Assembly: GCA_944472155.2 (NCBI GenBank)
Contig: OX235273.1
Location: 32,647,204 to 32,711,203 of the forward strand
DNA from: Trichobilharzia szidati
Taxonomy: Eukaryota; Platyhelminthes; Trematoda; Strigeidida; Schistosomatidae
Reading direction: 5' to 3'
Length of the DNA stretch: 64,000 nt
Below, one piece after another: positions 1 through 10,949 of the stretch. Within the stretch, counting starts at the first letter, position 1. The number at the start of each line of letters is the position of its first letter. The notes beneath the pieces are model-generated. The model saw only the letters and a program-made list of their open reading frames with translations. It was not told where the DNA came from and did no database searches. A program made the translations under genes and the position numbers.

Positions 1-1020
1 CCTCTCGTGAAATTCTTACTGAGATTGGCATTACCAACATAGTATCTGATGTTCTAGGTCCAATAATCAGTCGCAGATTGAGCGTTGCTCGAGAGAGGCA
101 ATTTCAGAAAAACTGAGCATCCTGAGTGGTCAAATTTTCAGTCCCTGACAGATTCTGAGACAAATGCCTACTTACCGGAGTTCAACACTTGTCATATTTC
201 TGGGTCTAAAGCAAGCATTTGACTGGTTCGACCCAGTGGTGTTATGGCAACGTCTGGTCGTGAAGGAATTATATGGAACTAACCAAAAGACTATAATCAC
301 AGCAGTATTAGAGCCTACGGAGAATAGTGATCTGAAATGATACAACCAATGCAAACAGCTAGGTCAGCCTACTATCCCCACTTCGCATTCATTTTATGAT
401 GAACCTACTAATGAAATCGACCGTAGGTTCAGGGTTGACTTGTTTTCAGGCCACTTTCTTGTCGATTTAGTCTATGCGAATGATATCATACTTCTAGATG
501 AAAATGTTGGCTGAATTTGAGTCTTTCAATCACTTTCCGCAGAAATCTCGATGTGTTTGTCATGTGATTTGCCTCTCTGTTATGTAAATTTAGGCTGCGG
601 TACTAGTCTGTACCGACTCTTAGTTCAAACTCAATTAATAACTTGGTTGAAAATGTTGAGCCCACTGCACATATCAGTTGCACCAGGGCTGCTTTCAAAA
701 TCTATGCGTGGGTTTACATGTCCCTGTTGTACTCATCAACTTATATCATTTTTGTTTAGAAATAATATCGGGCTATCGACCAAGATAAGGTTACACTGCA
801 CAGCAGTGGCCGTGAGACTTGGCCACTGAGACCAAAATATGTGGGATACTAGCTCTTTTGGACTACGTATCGTTATATTTTGTCTCTTTTTTTAAGGTGG
901 TATAAAATAGTGAGTAGTTTTGATTTCAGGCGTGCACTGTCAGATGAGGAGTCATGCCTATCGATGATGCTGTGAAACTGCACCTACCAAGGTGCCTAGG
1001 ACACGTATTCCTCATGCCAA
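1..1020 (+). mobile_element. Decayed LINE (not of the SR2-like family)
   Basis: Scattered reverse-transcriptase blocks can be read on the plus strand with frameshifts between them: FLGLKQAFDWFDPVVLWQRL near 200-270 (block A, with the first Asp changed to Gly), LVYANDIILLDEN near 455-505 (block C, where YADD has become YAND), and near 940-1015 a C-terminal block in which the usual L-R-W-L-G-H-V-L-R-M-P has become PRCLGHVFLMPNH. The order and spacing fit a LINE whose C-terminal region is seen again at 25.4 kb. All key residues are altered, so it is an old copy. The left end runs off the window. Confidence 0.6.
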
Positions 1021-3804
1021 ACCATTGCCTTATTCGTCCAGCTATATTAATTGATACAACGTCACGCTGATTTATTTCATCCATGCATTACGGTTCAGTA
1101 TATTTCTTTTGAATTTTTTACTCGATCTTGGTATGCTATTCGGAGTATGGCGAATTGAACTGTTGGACTTTGGCGTAAATTTTCAAAATAAAAACTCAGT
1201 AACACATAACAAACTTCGGATTCCAACGAATTTAAACACGGCACATACTCTCTTCATCTGAACAGTCATCTGTTTGTAAACACTGATTTAATTAAGAAAA
1301 AAGATAATATAGGAAAATTAACGTGTTTCATCAGTGATTCAATTTGAAAAGTAACTACATTGACTACAGTGAAATCCTCCTATGAAACACATCTTTAGAC
1401 AGAAGGTCACGAAGAAAAATATAGCTGACTTCTATGTAGATGGGAAACATTACACTGAAAACATATTCCCCATGCAACAAAGACTAATCAGAATTATCAG
1501 AGTTAAACATTCCCTCGATAAACACAGTTGTTCATTCTGTTCAACTAATGCATTTCTCAAGATACTTATGGAATAAAAAGCTAGTCAGTTCTTCTCAGAA
1601 TTAAGAAAGACGGCAAAACGCGTTGGTTATCAAAATAACAGAATATGCTGCCACATAAGAATTAAAAAACCACGGAAATTAAAAAATTAAAATAAACGAA
1701 GTTCATTAAATCATATAAGTACCCTAAGGTACAAAAACGTTCACAAATACCATGATAAATAAAAAGAACAGCAACACATTCAGCCGAAAGTTGTCGACAT
1801 CTGTCACAATAATTAACAAGCTCATTCTTCCACTCCTATTTTCTATAACTACATTTGACTAAACATACACTTGACCATCTCATAAAAGGACATCAAGTGA
1901 GCAATCAGCTATCACTCATTCATATAACGGCAGCGAGCAGTGCGTGGTGATTACATTATGGTCTCTTTCTGATCAGTTAGTGGGTTTTGTTACTCAATAT
2001 GGCGATTGGGGTTTGTTTCATTTCAGTTCTGCTGTTACTCAGGTCTTCCAATAATCACCATCAATTGGATCAATACTAGGTGTGGCTTGTTGGTTCAGAT
2101 AGTAGGCATTCAGCCACTTGGTTATGGGTTATAGTCGCGTTTCACCTGCGAAAGTGAATTAAATCAACAGGTCTTATTTAGGAAGGCTGATTAATCTATT
2201 TATTCTATGTTAGTTTGGTTGGCATTTCGCTGGTCGAAATGCACTCTCATGTATTAAATGTGAATCGGCAGAAAAGAGCAACATTCTTCATTCATTTCTG
2301 ACTGCTAAATATCAACTGAAATTTTATACATACCCTTTGCTGGCGAATACATTGAAAAACTTTTGGGTCACCTCACTTTAACTTGAGATTGTTTACTGGG
2401 ATGGATTAATAATTGAAAAGTTGAAGCAAAACGTATTAGAAATGAATATGCTGGTCTTCAACACAGTGTCGCGCGGTTGCTGAGATCAAGGCATTGGCGC
2501 TACGCTTTGTTGATGCATGTTAAAGCGTCTTTAATAGCTGGCTTAGTTGCCATGAATAGCACGAAATACGAGCGTGGCTTTATTAACGGGAAAATGTATC
2601 TATTCTTTTCGTTTTTTTGTTATTTCCAACAGACATATTCTGGAGTGTTTTACTTAGAATTCCCGAAACCTTATTCGGTTTCTAGGAATTCCAGATGGTT
2701 TCTTCCACTGTGTTTAGGCGTGTGTGATCCCTTGGCAGTATGATCACCATTCAGTTTGACTCCCCTTTGTATCTCATAATTTCATCTTAGCATTTAAATG
2801 GTAAATAATCTTATTGGCTAATGAATAAATATGATGTGCAGGAAGCTACTTCCTATTACCATTACAAAGGATTAAGAGATCACCGACAAATGATAATTAT
2901 CCTTCGAATAAACTTGTTGAAATTTGTACTTTTCATGAAATAATACTCAAGTTATATTAATCAAATATTGAAAAGTTTAACATGAAATAAATTCGTATTG
3001 TAGGGACCTCGAATGATAATTAGTTAGCATCTGTTGGTAACTCTGAAATCAAAATTATTAGGAATACCAGAATTAAAGTGTTGAGAACTCACTGACATCA
3101 TTGACTGGAAGAAAAGAGAACTTTGAAATATCCCAATTAATTAGGCTGTTAGTTTTGAGTTCTGAAATGTACGCGATAATTCTCAATAATTTTCATTTTT
3201 CTGAGTTACAGCTAAAGTTATGTTCATTTAAAATTCCACAATACAAATTTCACGAATGTGATGAAGATAAGTCGCTTATAACGTTCTCCCTTTTAGACTA
3301 AAATGGACGTAGAAGCCTTGCTGGAATCATTAACATAAAGCAACCTGCTTCAGTATGGACTCCACATATAAATACTTAACTTCAACTTAACAGTTTTTAT
3401 GTGATGCTTTTCACTACTTATTGAGTGAGACGAGATATCACTCAAAATAATCAGTGGTGTTTGCTTGGCAGACTGGAGTGTCCCATCCAATGAACTGCTG
3501 CTTCGCTCGTTTCCGGGCAGGCTCATCAGTTGCGTACCCCATCTGAATCAGATTAGAAAGGTGGAGTAGTTAAAATAACCCAAAATCTAGATAGATACAT
3601 GGATGAATTGGCGACACATTGAACCGAATTCTCCGGTGAAATTCCACCGCGATATGTGTGAGTTAGTTTTGAAATTGAGAATATTCTGGAATTGCTTATT
3701 AACATGCAATATTTTTGAAAGCAGTCACGACCTAACATATTTATTGTTTGTGTCTGACCGGTGGGATTTTTCCAAATTTCGCTCTTTCTTAAAAGTCAAA
3801 TAAA
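1021..3804. other. Unassigned AT-rich sequence
   Basis: No gene or repeat family recognised apart from the inverted repeat near 2,670. ORFs here are short and have no recognisable motifs. An exact-looking 12-nt micro-exon candidate at 3093-3104 is listed among the rejected items. If the terminal exon at 3954-4050 is real, its 3' UTR and poly(A) signal lie near 3805. Confidence 0.6.
2657..2691. repeat. Imperfect inverted repeat
   Basis: gaattcccgaaacc (2657-2670) pairs with ggtttctaggaattc (2677-2691) apart from a small bulge; the loop is 6 nt. Nothing else identifies it. Confidence 0.6.
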
Positions 3805-3953
3805 TAATTTATTCAGGAATGAAAATTAATTAAAACAAGTGTCCAGAAAGCCAGAATCCATCTCCGATGCTTCGATAGGTATTTGAATTACTTAATCACT
3901 ATAATAATAAATAAAAATATCACATTTGACACACAACAAAACAACAGCAGAAG

Positions 3954-4050
3954 CTAGAAGCACATATCAGAAGCCTCGCTTCTATGTTTGCTCATTGGTG
4001 CAGTGTCAGCTGCATTTTCACAATTCTGGTCTTCACTATCCTCAGTAGCC
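3954..4050 (-). CDS. Possible terminal exon with stop codon
   Basis: The minus strand has a good acceptor (ggtttctttatag) followed by an open stretch. Phase 2 is the frame with coding character (mostly purine-first codons): ATEDSEDQNCENAADT, then APMSKHRSEASDMCF and a TAG stop. The tail is acidic and polar. No usable donor follows, and an AATAAA lies about 150 nt further along the minus strand near 3805-3812, as expected for a last exon. Entry in phase 2 does not match the phase-0 end of the exon at 4932-4989, so either another small exon intervenes or the frame differs (phase 1 would stop after 18 codons). Confidence 0.42.
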
Positions 4051-4305
4051 CTATAAAGAAACCAGGTTGATGATTAATTACAACAAATGAATGCACTATT
4101 TCTGTATGTACATTGTATTGTGACATGCCAATTAAACGTATTGCGAGTGAGCTTTCATATCATGCCAACATTATTGATAGTTACCACACTGTTTTCATGC
4201 TGGTGCATACGGAAATATCGATGAATTAATTACCCATCAAAACATATCTGACATTTCAAAAGGTGGTCAGTGTTTATCCGTCAATAACACGGGTTTTATA
4301 ATTAC

Positions 4306-4344
4306 CTCGGCCCATGTAGAGTGAAGAAACAAGAAGTATGTATT
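4306..4344 (-). CDS. Possible 39-nt micro-exon
   Basis: On the minus strand a pyrimidine-rich tract ending in aaatttag precedes 39 nt and a gtaatt donor. It is open in all three phases, so the frame is not settled by the sequence; phase 0, which would follow the exon at 4932-4989, gives NTYFLFLHSTWAE. It is included because acceptor, size and position fit the small-exon cluster around it. A chance match is quite possible. Confidence 0.22.
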
Positions 4345-4429
4345 CTAAATTTAAGAAAATCACAATTATTCAGTAAATTAAAATTTCCGTTCCCCTACTG
4401 GAAAAAATTTTTTTATTTTGATTTACAGC

Positions 4430-4600
4430 TTGATTCCACACCGTATTTTCAGTACAAGTATGGAATTTTCAGCATGGATATCGGTAGCCCAAATTCAGGC
4501 CGACCATAGATATCAGGTGTGCGCCGACAGGGGATCGAACCCCGGACCATGTGCATGGTCAGCGAGAGTCCTAACCACTGTGCCACCGACGCCAATTAAT
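4430..4600 (-). repeat. tRNA-like SINE, second family
   Basis: On the minus strand a tRNA-like head: GGCACAGTGGTTAGGACTCTC (A-box region), then GGGGTTCGATCCCC (B box with a perfect T-arm stem), followed by tail sequence to about 4430. The A- and B-box spacing fits a Pol III internal promoter. Relatives occur at 15.3, 22.5 and 40.2 kb. Confidence 0.66.
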
Positions 4601-4931
4601 TCGTGTGATTCTCTGTGTCATCGGAAGTGCTTATTGGGTTGGTTGATTACTTACTTACGTAATTCTTGAGTGTGAGACAAAAAATGAATGCAGTGTTTGT
4701 TCTAATAAAATTTGCATATGAAGCAAGTTAGTTGCACGAAGTATAACTATGATTTTTTTTCTGATAATTCAATTTTATCTGCTGTCAATTTAGATGTTCA
4801 ACTCTCACAGTGCACAGAGATTCAGGTAATTACTTATGATTATAAAATAAATATTCACATATTCCATTTTTACGACACGCATTCCCGAGACCTCCTCTTC
4901 GTTCTGAAGTCTGCATCGTGTTTTCACTCAC

Positions 4932-4989
4932 CAGCTGTTGTACGAATTCATATTCGAATGCTGCCCTTTTTGATGTCTTTGCTACTTGC
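4932..4989 (-). CDS. Possible 3'-proximal exon
   Basis: A tttgtag acceptor and an excellent gtgagt donor on the minus strand enclose 58 nt. Only phase 2 is open; it reads QVAKTSKRAAFEYEFVQQL, with purine-first codons typical of coding DNA. It ends in phase 0. If the donor is ignored the frame runs on about 33 codons to a stop at 4830, so it might instead be a terminal exon. It could belong to the coiled-coil gene or to a separate gene whose first exon is the signal-peptide candidate at 18.2 kb. Phase is not shared with the exons at 35-61 kb. Confidence 0.36.
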
Positions 4990-5096
4990 CTACAAATGGA
5001 AAGTCTAAGAGGTATCACTGAAAACCTTATTTGTTTTGATCTACTGATAAATGCAGGAGTTACTTGGAGATTGTAAATTGTTTACGAAATTTTCGT

Positions 5097-6109
5097 CTTG
5101 AGAAAATTGTGAAGATGAATTGATCACATTAACTGCTAATACTTATAAACTCATCATTGTATTGGGAGACTGATTACGCTGCAAATAGAAACACTGTCAA
5201 TCCTCTATGCAGCCTTGATGTGAAGTAAAAAGAATTTCAGCTTTATTAATTTCGTAAAGAGTTATGAGTGAAATGTGACTGATATTCCAGTCGATAAACA
5301 AACTTTAATACAGTATCGATTTCTAAATCTACTTCAATTTACATTTACTTCACTCAGTGAGATACTTTCATTGACTTGTTGATGGATTTCAGGTGGTGGG
5401 CAGGTAATTACAATTAAAGAGGTAAATTAGAGTCGTGTTTTCATGATCCTAACTCTGTCATTGGTGAGTTGGCGACCTCAGAATCATCAAAGTAAAATGA
5501 AGAGTTTGATATGAATTACCCGCCAGGTTTCAACTTACCTGTCAATTCTACAAGTCAAGCAACGTGGAAATTTTGTAAATGGATAAATTGATGACTCAAA
5601 CTCTACATTTGTTGTCCAGTCTTTCTTGCGTTATTGCTACTCAGACTGATACTTCGAAATATCATCGTACTTTCAATGTAGTATGCTTTCTTAAGGAGTG
5701 GCTATGTGGAATGCCTATGGTATTTTGTATGGTATTAATGTGAAATGCTGAATACTGAAAAGTCTGTATTTAGAGCTCTTTCGTACACAATCCCGATTGT
5801 TAAATCTTGAAGACAACTTCACACATCTCTAGGGGTCTAAACATCGAGATCTTGCAGATTGTTTCATAAAACGTTGCAATATACCTTAGAAACTGAGGTT
5901 TGCTTTCATGAATGCATCATTCATGACGTCACAACATCTCTTGTTCTGATGGAAGGATGATCACCCGATGATATCAGTTTAAGAAGAGATCAACTTTTCA
6001 AAAATCAATATATTATAAAGTCATCAACCCATTTCCATATGCTGTACTAACCTTTGCATACTAGAACGATGTATGAAAATACAATTATGTATATAAAATT
6101 ATGAGTATT
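5097..6109. other. Unassigned intron-like sequence
   Basis: AT-rich, no repeat recognised. A 9-nt segment at 5539-5547 (minus) is flanked by a good acceptor and gtaagt donor but cannot be verified. Confidence 0.5.
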
Positions 6110-6670
6110 TCATTTTATAGAAATTTTCAATTTGAATATTCATAATTCCATATTAGTGTGTTTATTAGATATATCACACAGTAAAACAGTATTATTTATT
6201 GGATGACGTTTCGAACAAAATTTATTGTTCATAATCATATCAATTGTAATCACACGACTTTGACACTTGAGTTTTATAGTTCTCTTTGTTCTCTCTTATT
6301 TGTCGTATGGGTAGTAGAAAAGACACTCAAGACACACTTAAAAGACACTCAAAATCCAGACTAACAAATTCTTATGAACTAAAACAGATTAGATAATTTA
6401 AAATTAGATGATGAAGAGAAAATGGTTAGTTTTGACATTGTCAGTTTATACACACGTATACCAATAAATATGGCTATGGAGGCAGTCAGAAACGATCTCA
6501 TTTCTCGAGCTTAGGACGAAATTGCCACTTGAGGATATAATGCTGGGAGTACAGCTATGCCTGACTTCCACAGTATTTAAATTCCAAGAGAAAATATACA
6601 AACAAACTGAAGGAGTTGCCATGGGATCACCTATATCCCCAGTTGTAGCAGATATATACGTATATACGTA
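6110..6670 (+). mobile_element. PLE-A: terminal repeat plus RT fragment
   Basis: From 6140 to 6320 it carries the PLE-A terminal (pLTR) sequence with the cgtttcgaacaaaatttattgttc stretch shared with 10.3, 14.3, 32.4 and 48.9 kb. It is followed by reverse transcriptase: KMVSFDIVSLYTRIPINMAM near 6420-6480 (a PLE-type RT block A) and YKQTEGVAMGSPISPVVADI near 6597-6655 (block B). It is cut before the YVDD block. The order (terminal repeat directly before RT) shows internal deletion. Confidence 0.72.
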
Positions 6671-7366
6671 CGTCTGAATAATAACACTTGACGGTGTTTT
6701 GCTGGTGAAAAGAAGATACGCCAAATAGCACATCCCCACTCGCTTAAAATATACTTCATTGGATTATTAAAATAAACATTCATAGGTGGAGAACATAGGT
6801 AGAGAACATTATCACCATCGGACAGCGACCGTCCACGAGAAGCATTGTTGTCGAATTTTGCATTGAATGTAAGTGACATCATTCAAGCAACAGTTTTATG
6901 TCTTCATTCAGCGTCGTAACAACATCTTAGGATTTGGATGGGATAAATACCATAGTTGAAGTAAATAGTTAGCCAGAAAATCAGTTTTGAACTTCGTATT
7001 CATTCGTTGCTACGATTAGGGAACTTATGTGTGCTAATTCATCTAATTGGTGTTCGATCGCTGTAATTTTTCAGATAAACATCGTCTACCAGCAATGGGT
7101 CAGTGCACTGGAGGAAAATATCCACAATATACTGAAGTCCAGTTCATCATGTGTTTTACACTGTTTAACTCTGAACTTAGTAATTCCCTCTTTCACAGAA
7201 ATGTTGGCGAAGATACTTTTCTCTCTGTTTTTGTAACTGAAGTTTAATACGAATAAATGTGTGTTTGTGTGTCAGTTTCATTAACGGTGAATTGTTTTCT
7301 GAACAGATGCTTTTTGATGAGAACGTGTTATTGGGTGTTAATTTGACGGGATTTGGTTGTTTTCAG

Positions 7367-7424
7367 GTCCGCCCACCAGCTGATGAAAGATGGAGAGCAT
7401 TCGTAAAGCTGCAGGAATTACTAG
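7367..7424 (+). other. Exon-like open segment in repeat unit, copy 1
   Basis: A T-rich tract ending in tgttttcag precedes 58 nt that read VRPPADERWRAFVKLQELL in phase 0 and end at a gtgact donor. Coding character is fair, but no partner exon was found, and the diverged third copy does not preserve it. An identical copy is at 11326-11383. Confidence 0.2.
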
Positions 7425-10194
7425 GTGACTGCTTTCTCCCCGTTTGACACTCTGCGGCAGTACGACTCAATCAGAGTTCACAATCAGTAACTGAATGGAG
7501 AGAGAGTTCGTCTTGTAACCAGAAAATGATGGAGTTGCCTCCTGTGGTTGCTTCCATCTTAAAAGTAGCAAACTAGGAGAAATTAGCCATCCAGTGCTCC
7601 CCGCTGGTTTTCCGAATGCTGACATTAGCTCATGAGTGGATCAGTAACGTGTAAGCATCTTACAAACGTATAAATGAAGCGTGTAATTTCATGTCATTCG
7701 GCATAGCATTTTGAGCATTCTCCTCCAGTCCTAACACTTCCACACGCGTAACAATGTAGTTCTCCTGTCCCAAGGTCATTCTGTCATACCCTCAGTGTCA
7801 GATAATATGCGTGATAGGGTGAACTTAATTCTTGTCTAGTGCTGAGGAATAATGAAAGGATCTTCGATAATCAAGCTTAGTGACCACACCAATGTTGCTC
7901 ACAGAAATGAGTTCCCTCCTACTGATGAATATTGACTGTTCCAAAAGATATGTGACTGCGATTCTGTCACCAGAATAATGTATAAGGTTATATATTGCGG
8001 ACAGCGATTCTCCTGTCACTTATCTACCTAAATCTTGAACACGAGAAATACGTGCCGAGTAGCATGACGCTTTTAGTTAATAGAATAACAAAAGTATCGG
8101 CATCGTTGTGAAAAGGGCTTGATTGATCAGTCCCTGTCACATATGCCATTAATTGTAAGCCACACTTCATATTTCAGACCATTACACAACCTCACTCGTA
8201 TACAATCAACGCACAACGATTCATGATCTTCTTGTTTATATTCAGATTCATTCTTATCAGACATGTTTAACGACATTCGTCACATTCTCGGGTATTATCC
8301 CCAGAGGATTTCGTCAGTTCGATTGCACAACTACTCACTCCTTGCATTCTGAGTAGAGTATTGAGTTTCAAGAGCTCACTTTCATCGCACTATCGTCTCT
8401 GCTTCAATTTCAGCTAGTTACGTGATGACTTCAATTCCCTTTCAAATGATCTATCACATGTCATATTTGACGCCAAACTTGTTCAACCCACAACATTCAA
8501 ATTCCGGTCAATTACTTGTTGTGAGATGTTACCTGAATATCTGTTCTGGTCGAGGTCAAGTCCAGATCCACTTCGTCTTGCACATCTTGTGAACAATAAG
8601 TGCGAAATTCTTCGGAAATAAATCGGGGATGATAATCTACCGATTAATGAAACCACACAGTGACTGACACGTGAGAACCTGAATCACAGGATTTGTCTGA
8701 AATACGGTACTATATTCATTATAAAGTATGGAATTTATTTTCAAAGCTCAATTGTAAGGTGTCTGTTGTTGAATGACCGTCAAAAGCACAGTCAATGTGT
8801 GTCAATCAGCTAAAACAGCTAAGCTGCGTCAAAGGCGACCCGCGCATAGATTTGAACAGCGTGCAATACCAAACACAGAAGAAAGAGATACGAATAAACG
8901 ATGTTCAACAGTGTGGGTGAATAAATGAAGAATGCACAGCAGACAATGTTCAAGAAATTAATTATTGTACACCACATACAGCATGAATACATTAAGTGAG
9001 CGGTATTTAGGTAGCCAGCGATGTCGTCATTCAGAATTAATAAACAAAACTGACCCTACTCACTAGTTTTAGGTAGAATAAATTTCAACGTAAAAGAAAG
9101 AATGACAGAGGACAGATGTGAAAAGAATTCACAGTCGTTTTTGTATAGATCGCTCCCAGAGTCCACTTCTGCTTCTCATTTCTCGCTCGTTTCGTTGATT
9201 CTTACTCTCAAGTGAAGGTAAATATTGATGAAAGCGTAGCAGTGAATAATCCCACAGAATTGTCAGTCTACACCATTGAATCACTCAAGAATGTCTGCTA
9301 TGCATTTCTGTTAAAGTCTTTTGCTTAAGATGAAGGTATGCAAACAAGCATACAAGCCAATTGTCACTCTGTAGTACTAAAATCGTTCGCAGGTGAATGC
9401 ACAGCAGCTAGCTAAGCATATATCACCGCATTAATTCTCTTATGGTGAAATACATTTCGTATTCTCGACAATCTATTAGGCATTCTGATTTGCATCCTAC
9501 AAAGCCCTTGCGCAGAAAGAAGAAGTAAACTTGGCTAGATCGACACATACTTCCACTTACTTACGAACGTATCTTAAGTAAGCGATTACTTCGCCACTAT
9601 GCATTCTTTTCTTGACGAGTGTGACAAGGAACTGCATCATATTGAATCACTCAACGTTGGGATCTTCTTCGTTGCTTCATATCTCCATACTGATTCTAGG
9701 ATAACCAGCGAGTGGCATCGTTCCTTATTACTCAAGTGTTCTAGAAAAATGAGCCCCATAAACACTTCGTTTCCATGATGTTTTTTCATGCTGCAATGCT
9801 TCCTGCTCTACTCTGGTCTCCATGTGGAAGGCATTCTCTTTGAGAGCCTTGTATACTTCGCTGCATGAGAGTAGGTGAGCTGTGATATATGCACATGGAG
9901 ATGGTAAGATGAGTGAGATAACCTCACACATACGACGAACAGTGTGGTATTTATGGAGTGGTATGAAACTCGGGACTCTTCATCCTCCGCTGACTTGTTG
10001 CACATATACATAAAGGGAACATCATCAGCGTCAGACGGTCACCGTCCTTGAGAACCATTGTTGTAGAATTTCGCAATGAATGTAATTGATATCATTTAAG
10101 TAACAGTTTTATTTCTTCATTCAACGTCGTCACAACATCTCAGGGTTCAGGTGACATAAATAACATGGTTCAGATAGATAGTTAGTCATGTTAA

Positions 10195-10910
10195 TATATG
10201 TGTAAAACTCGGGCACTGTGGTAGTAAGTAATTCCATATTAGCTTGTTTATTTGATGTATCACACAATAAGTGAAACAGTATTATTTACTGGATGACAAA
10301 GTTTCGAACAAAATTTATTGTTCATAATCATATCAATTGTGATCACACGACTTCGAAACTTGAGTTTTATAGTTTTCTTCGTTCTTTCCAATTTGTCATC
10401 GTAGAGATAGTTGAATTTTCCAGATATCCGGATGGACAGGTGTTGACTCGTTCCTAATACATGTATTTGCAGTTGATTCGATAAACAAAGCTTCTGTTAT
10501 CAATCTCTCCCTCCACCCTGTGACATTAGATTTTAAAACTGTCACCCTATCTCATCCATCCTATTGTATGGTTGTGTATAACTGCATGTAGTGTGTGGTA
10601 TAGCTGAACTATTCTCTAGATTTCTTATTTTATTGGGATCAACCAATCTAGATTTTGCTAGGTTTTTATGTTTGGCTAGTCTGACTGCCCCTGTTCTACT
10701 ACTATGACCTATGTATTTGACCTGATAATCATTGCAGGGTATGAGATAAACTAAATTGTTTTGTTTTAAAGGCTCCACAGGATTGATCCTTCAACCGACA
10801 AAGCTTGTTTCTAATTGAGTTTGTGGATTTGAATTTTGTTCGAAACGTCATCCAGGAAATAATACTGTTTTGCTGTGTGACACATCTACTAAAGAAACTA
10901 ATATGAGATA
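10195..10910 (-). mobile_element. PLE-A with inverted terminal repeats and GIY-YIG remnant, copy 1
   Basis: The left end (10195-10400) has the PLE-A terminal sequence in one direction, and the right end (about 10825-10910) has the same sequence inverted, around the string gttcgaaacgtcatcca. In between, a minus-strand frame of 78 codons (10542-10778) reads NNLVYLIPCNDYQVKYIGHS then SRTGAVRLAKHKNLAK: the L-I-P-C-x-x-C region (second Cys lost), the Y-I-G block and the R-L-x-x-H block of a PLE GIY-YIG endonuclease. No RT remains. It is present in both tandem units. Confidence 0.78.
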
Positions 10911-10949
10911 GTTAGTCAGTTAGTCAGTCAGTTGGTGAGTCAGTGTTGA

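Larger units (their letters stand above)
6991..10949. repeat. Tandem duplication, copy 1 (3,959 bp)
   Basis: The segment is repeated immediately afterwards with a constant offset of 3,959 bp. By eye only two differences were noticed (7080 C against 11039 T, and 9723 C against 13682 T), so the copies are almost identical. The junction sequence (cttcgtattcattcg, then acgattagggaacttatgtg) occurs at the start of copy 1, at the copy 1/2 junction and at the end of copy 2. The unit contains a decayed PLE-A insertion at its right end, several weak ORFs and no recognisable full gene. A recent segmental duplication or an assembly artefact would both give this picture. Confidence 0.93.

Noticed and set aside
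3093..3104. 12-nt minus-strand segment between a strong pyrimidine tract (ttctcttttcttccag) and a gtgagt donor
   Set aside because: The splice sites are excellent, but the segment lies beyond the likely terminal exon, has no confirmed neighbour, and similar patterns arise by chance in a window this size.
4516..4590. Possible functional tRNA gene
   Set aside because: A and B boxes and the T-arm are good, but no complete acceptor stem or anticodon stem forms; it is a SINE head.
5539..5547. 9-nt minus-strand segment with gtaagt donor
   Set aside because: It cannot follow the T left by the exon at 35154 (would give TAA) and has no coding information of its own.
9728..9931. Minus-strand ORF of 67 codons in the tandem unit (and 13687-13890)
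   Set aside because: Somewhat protein-like, but no splice partners or motifs, and the second overlapping frame is equally open.
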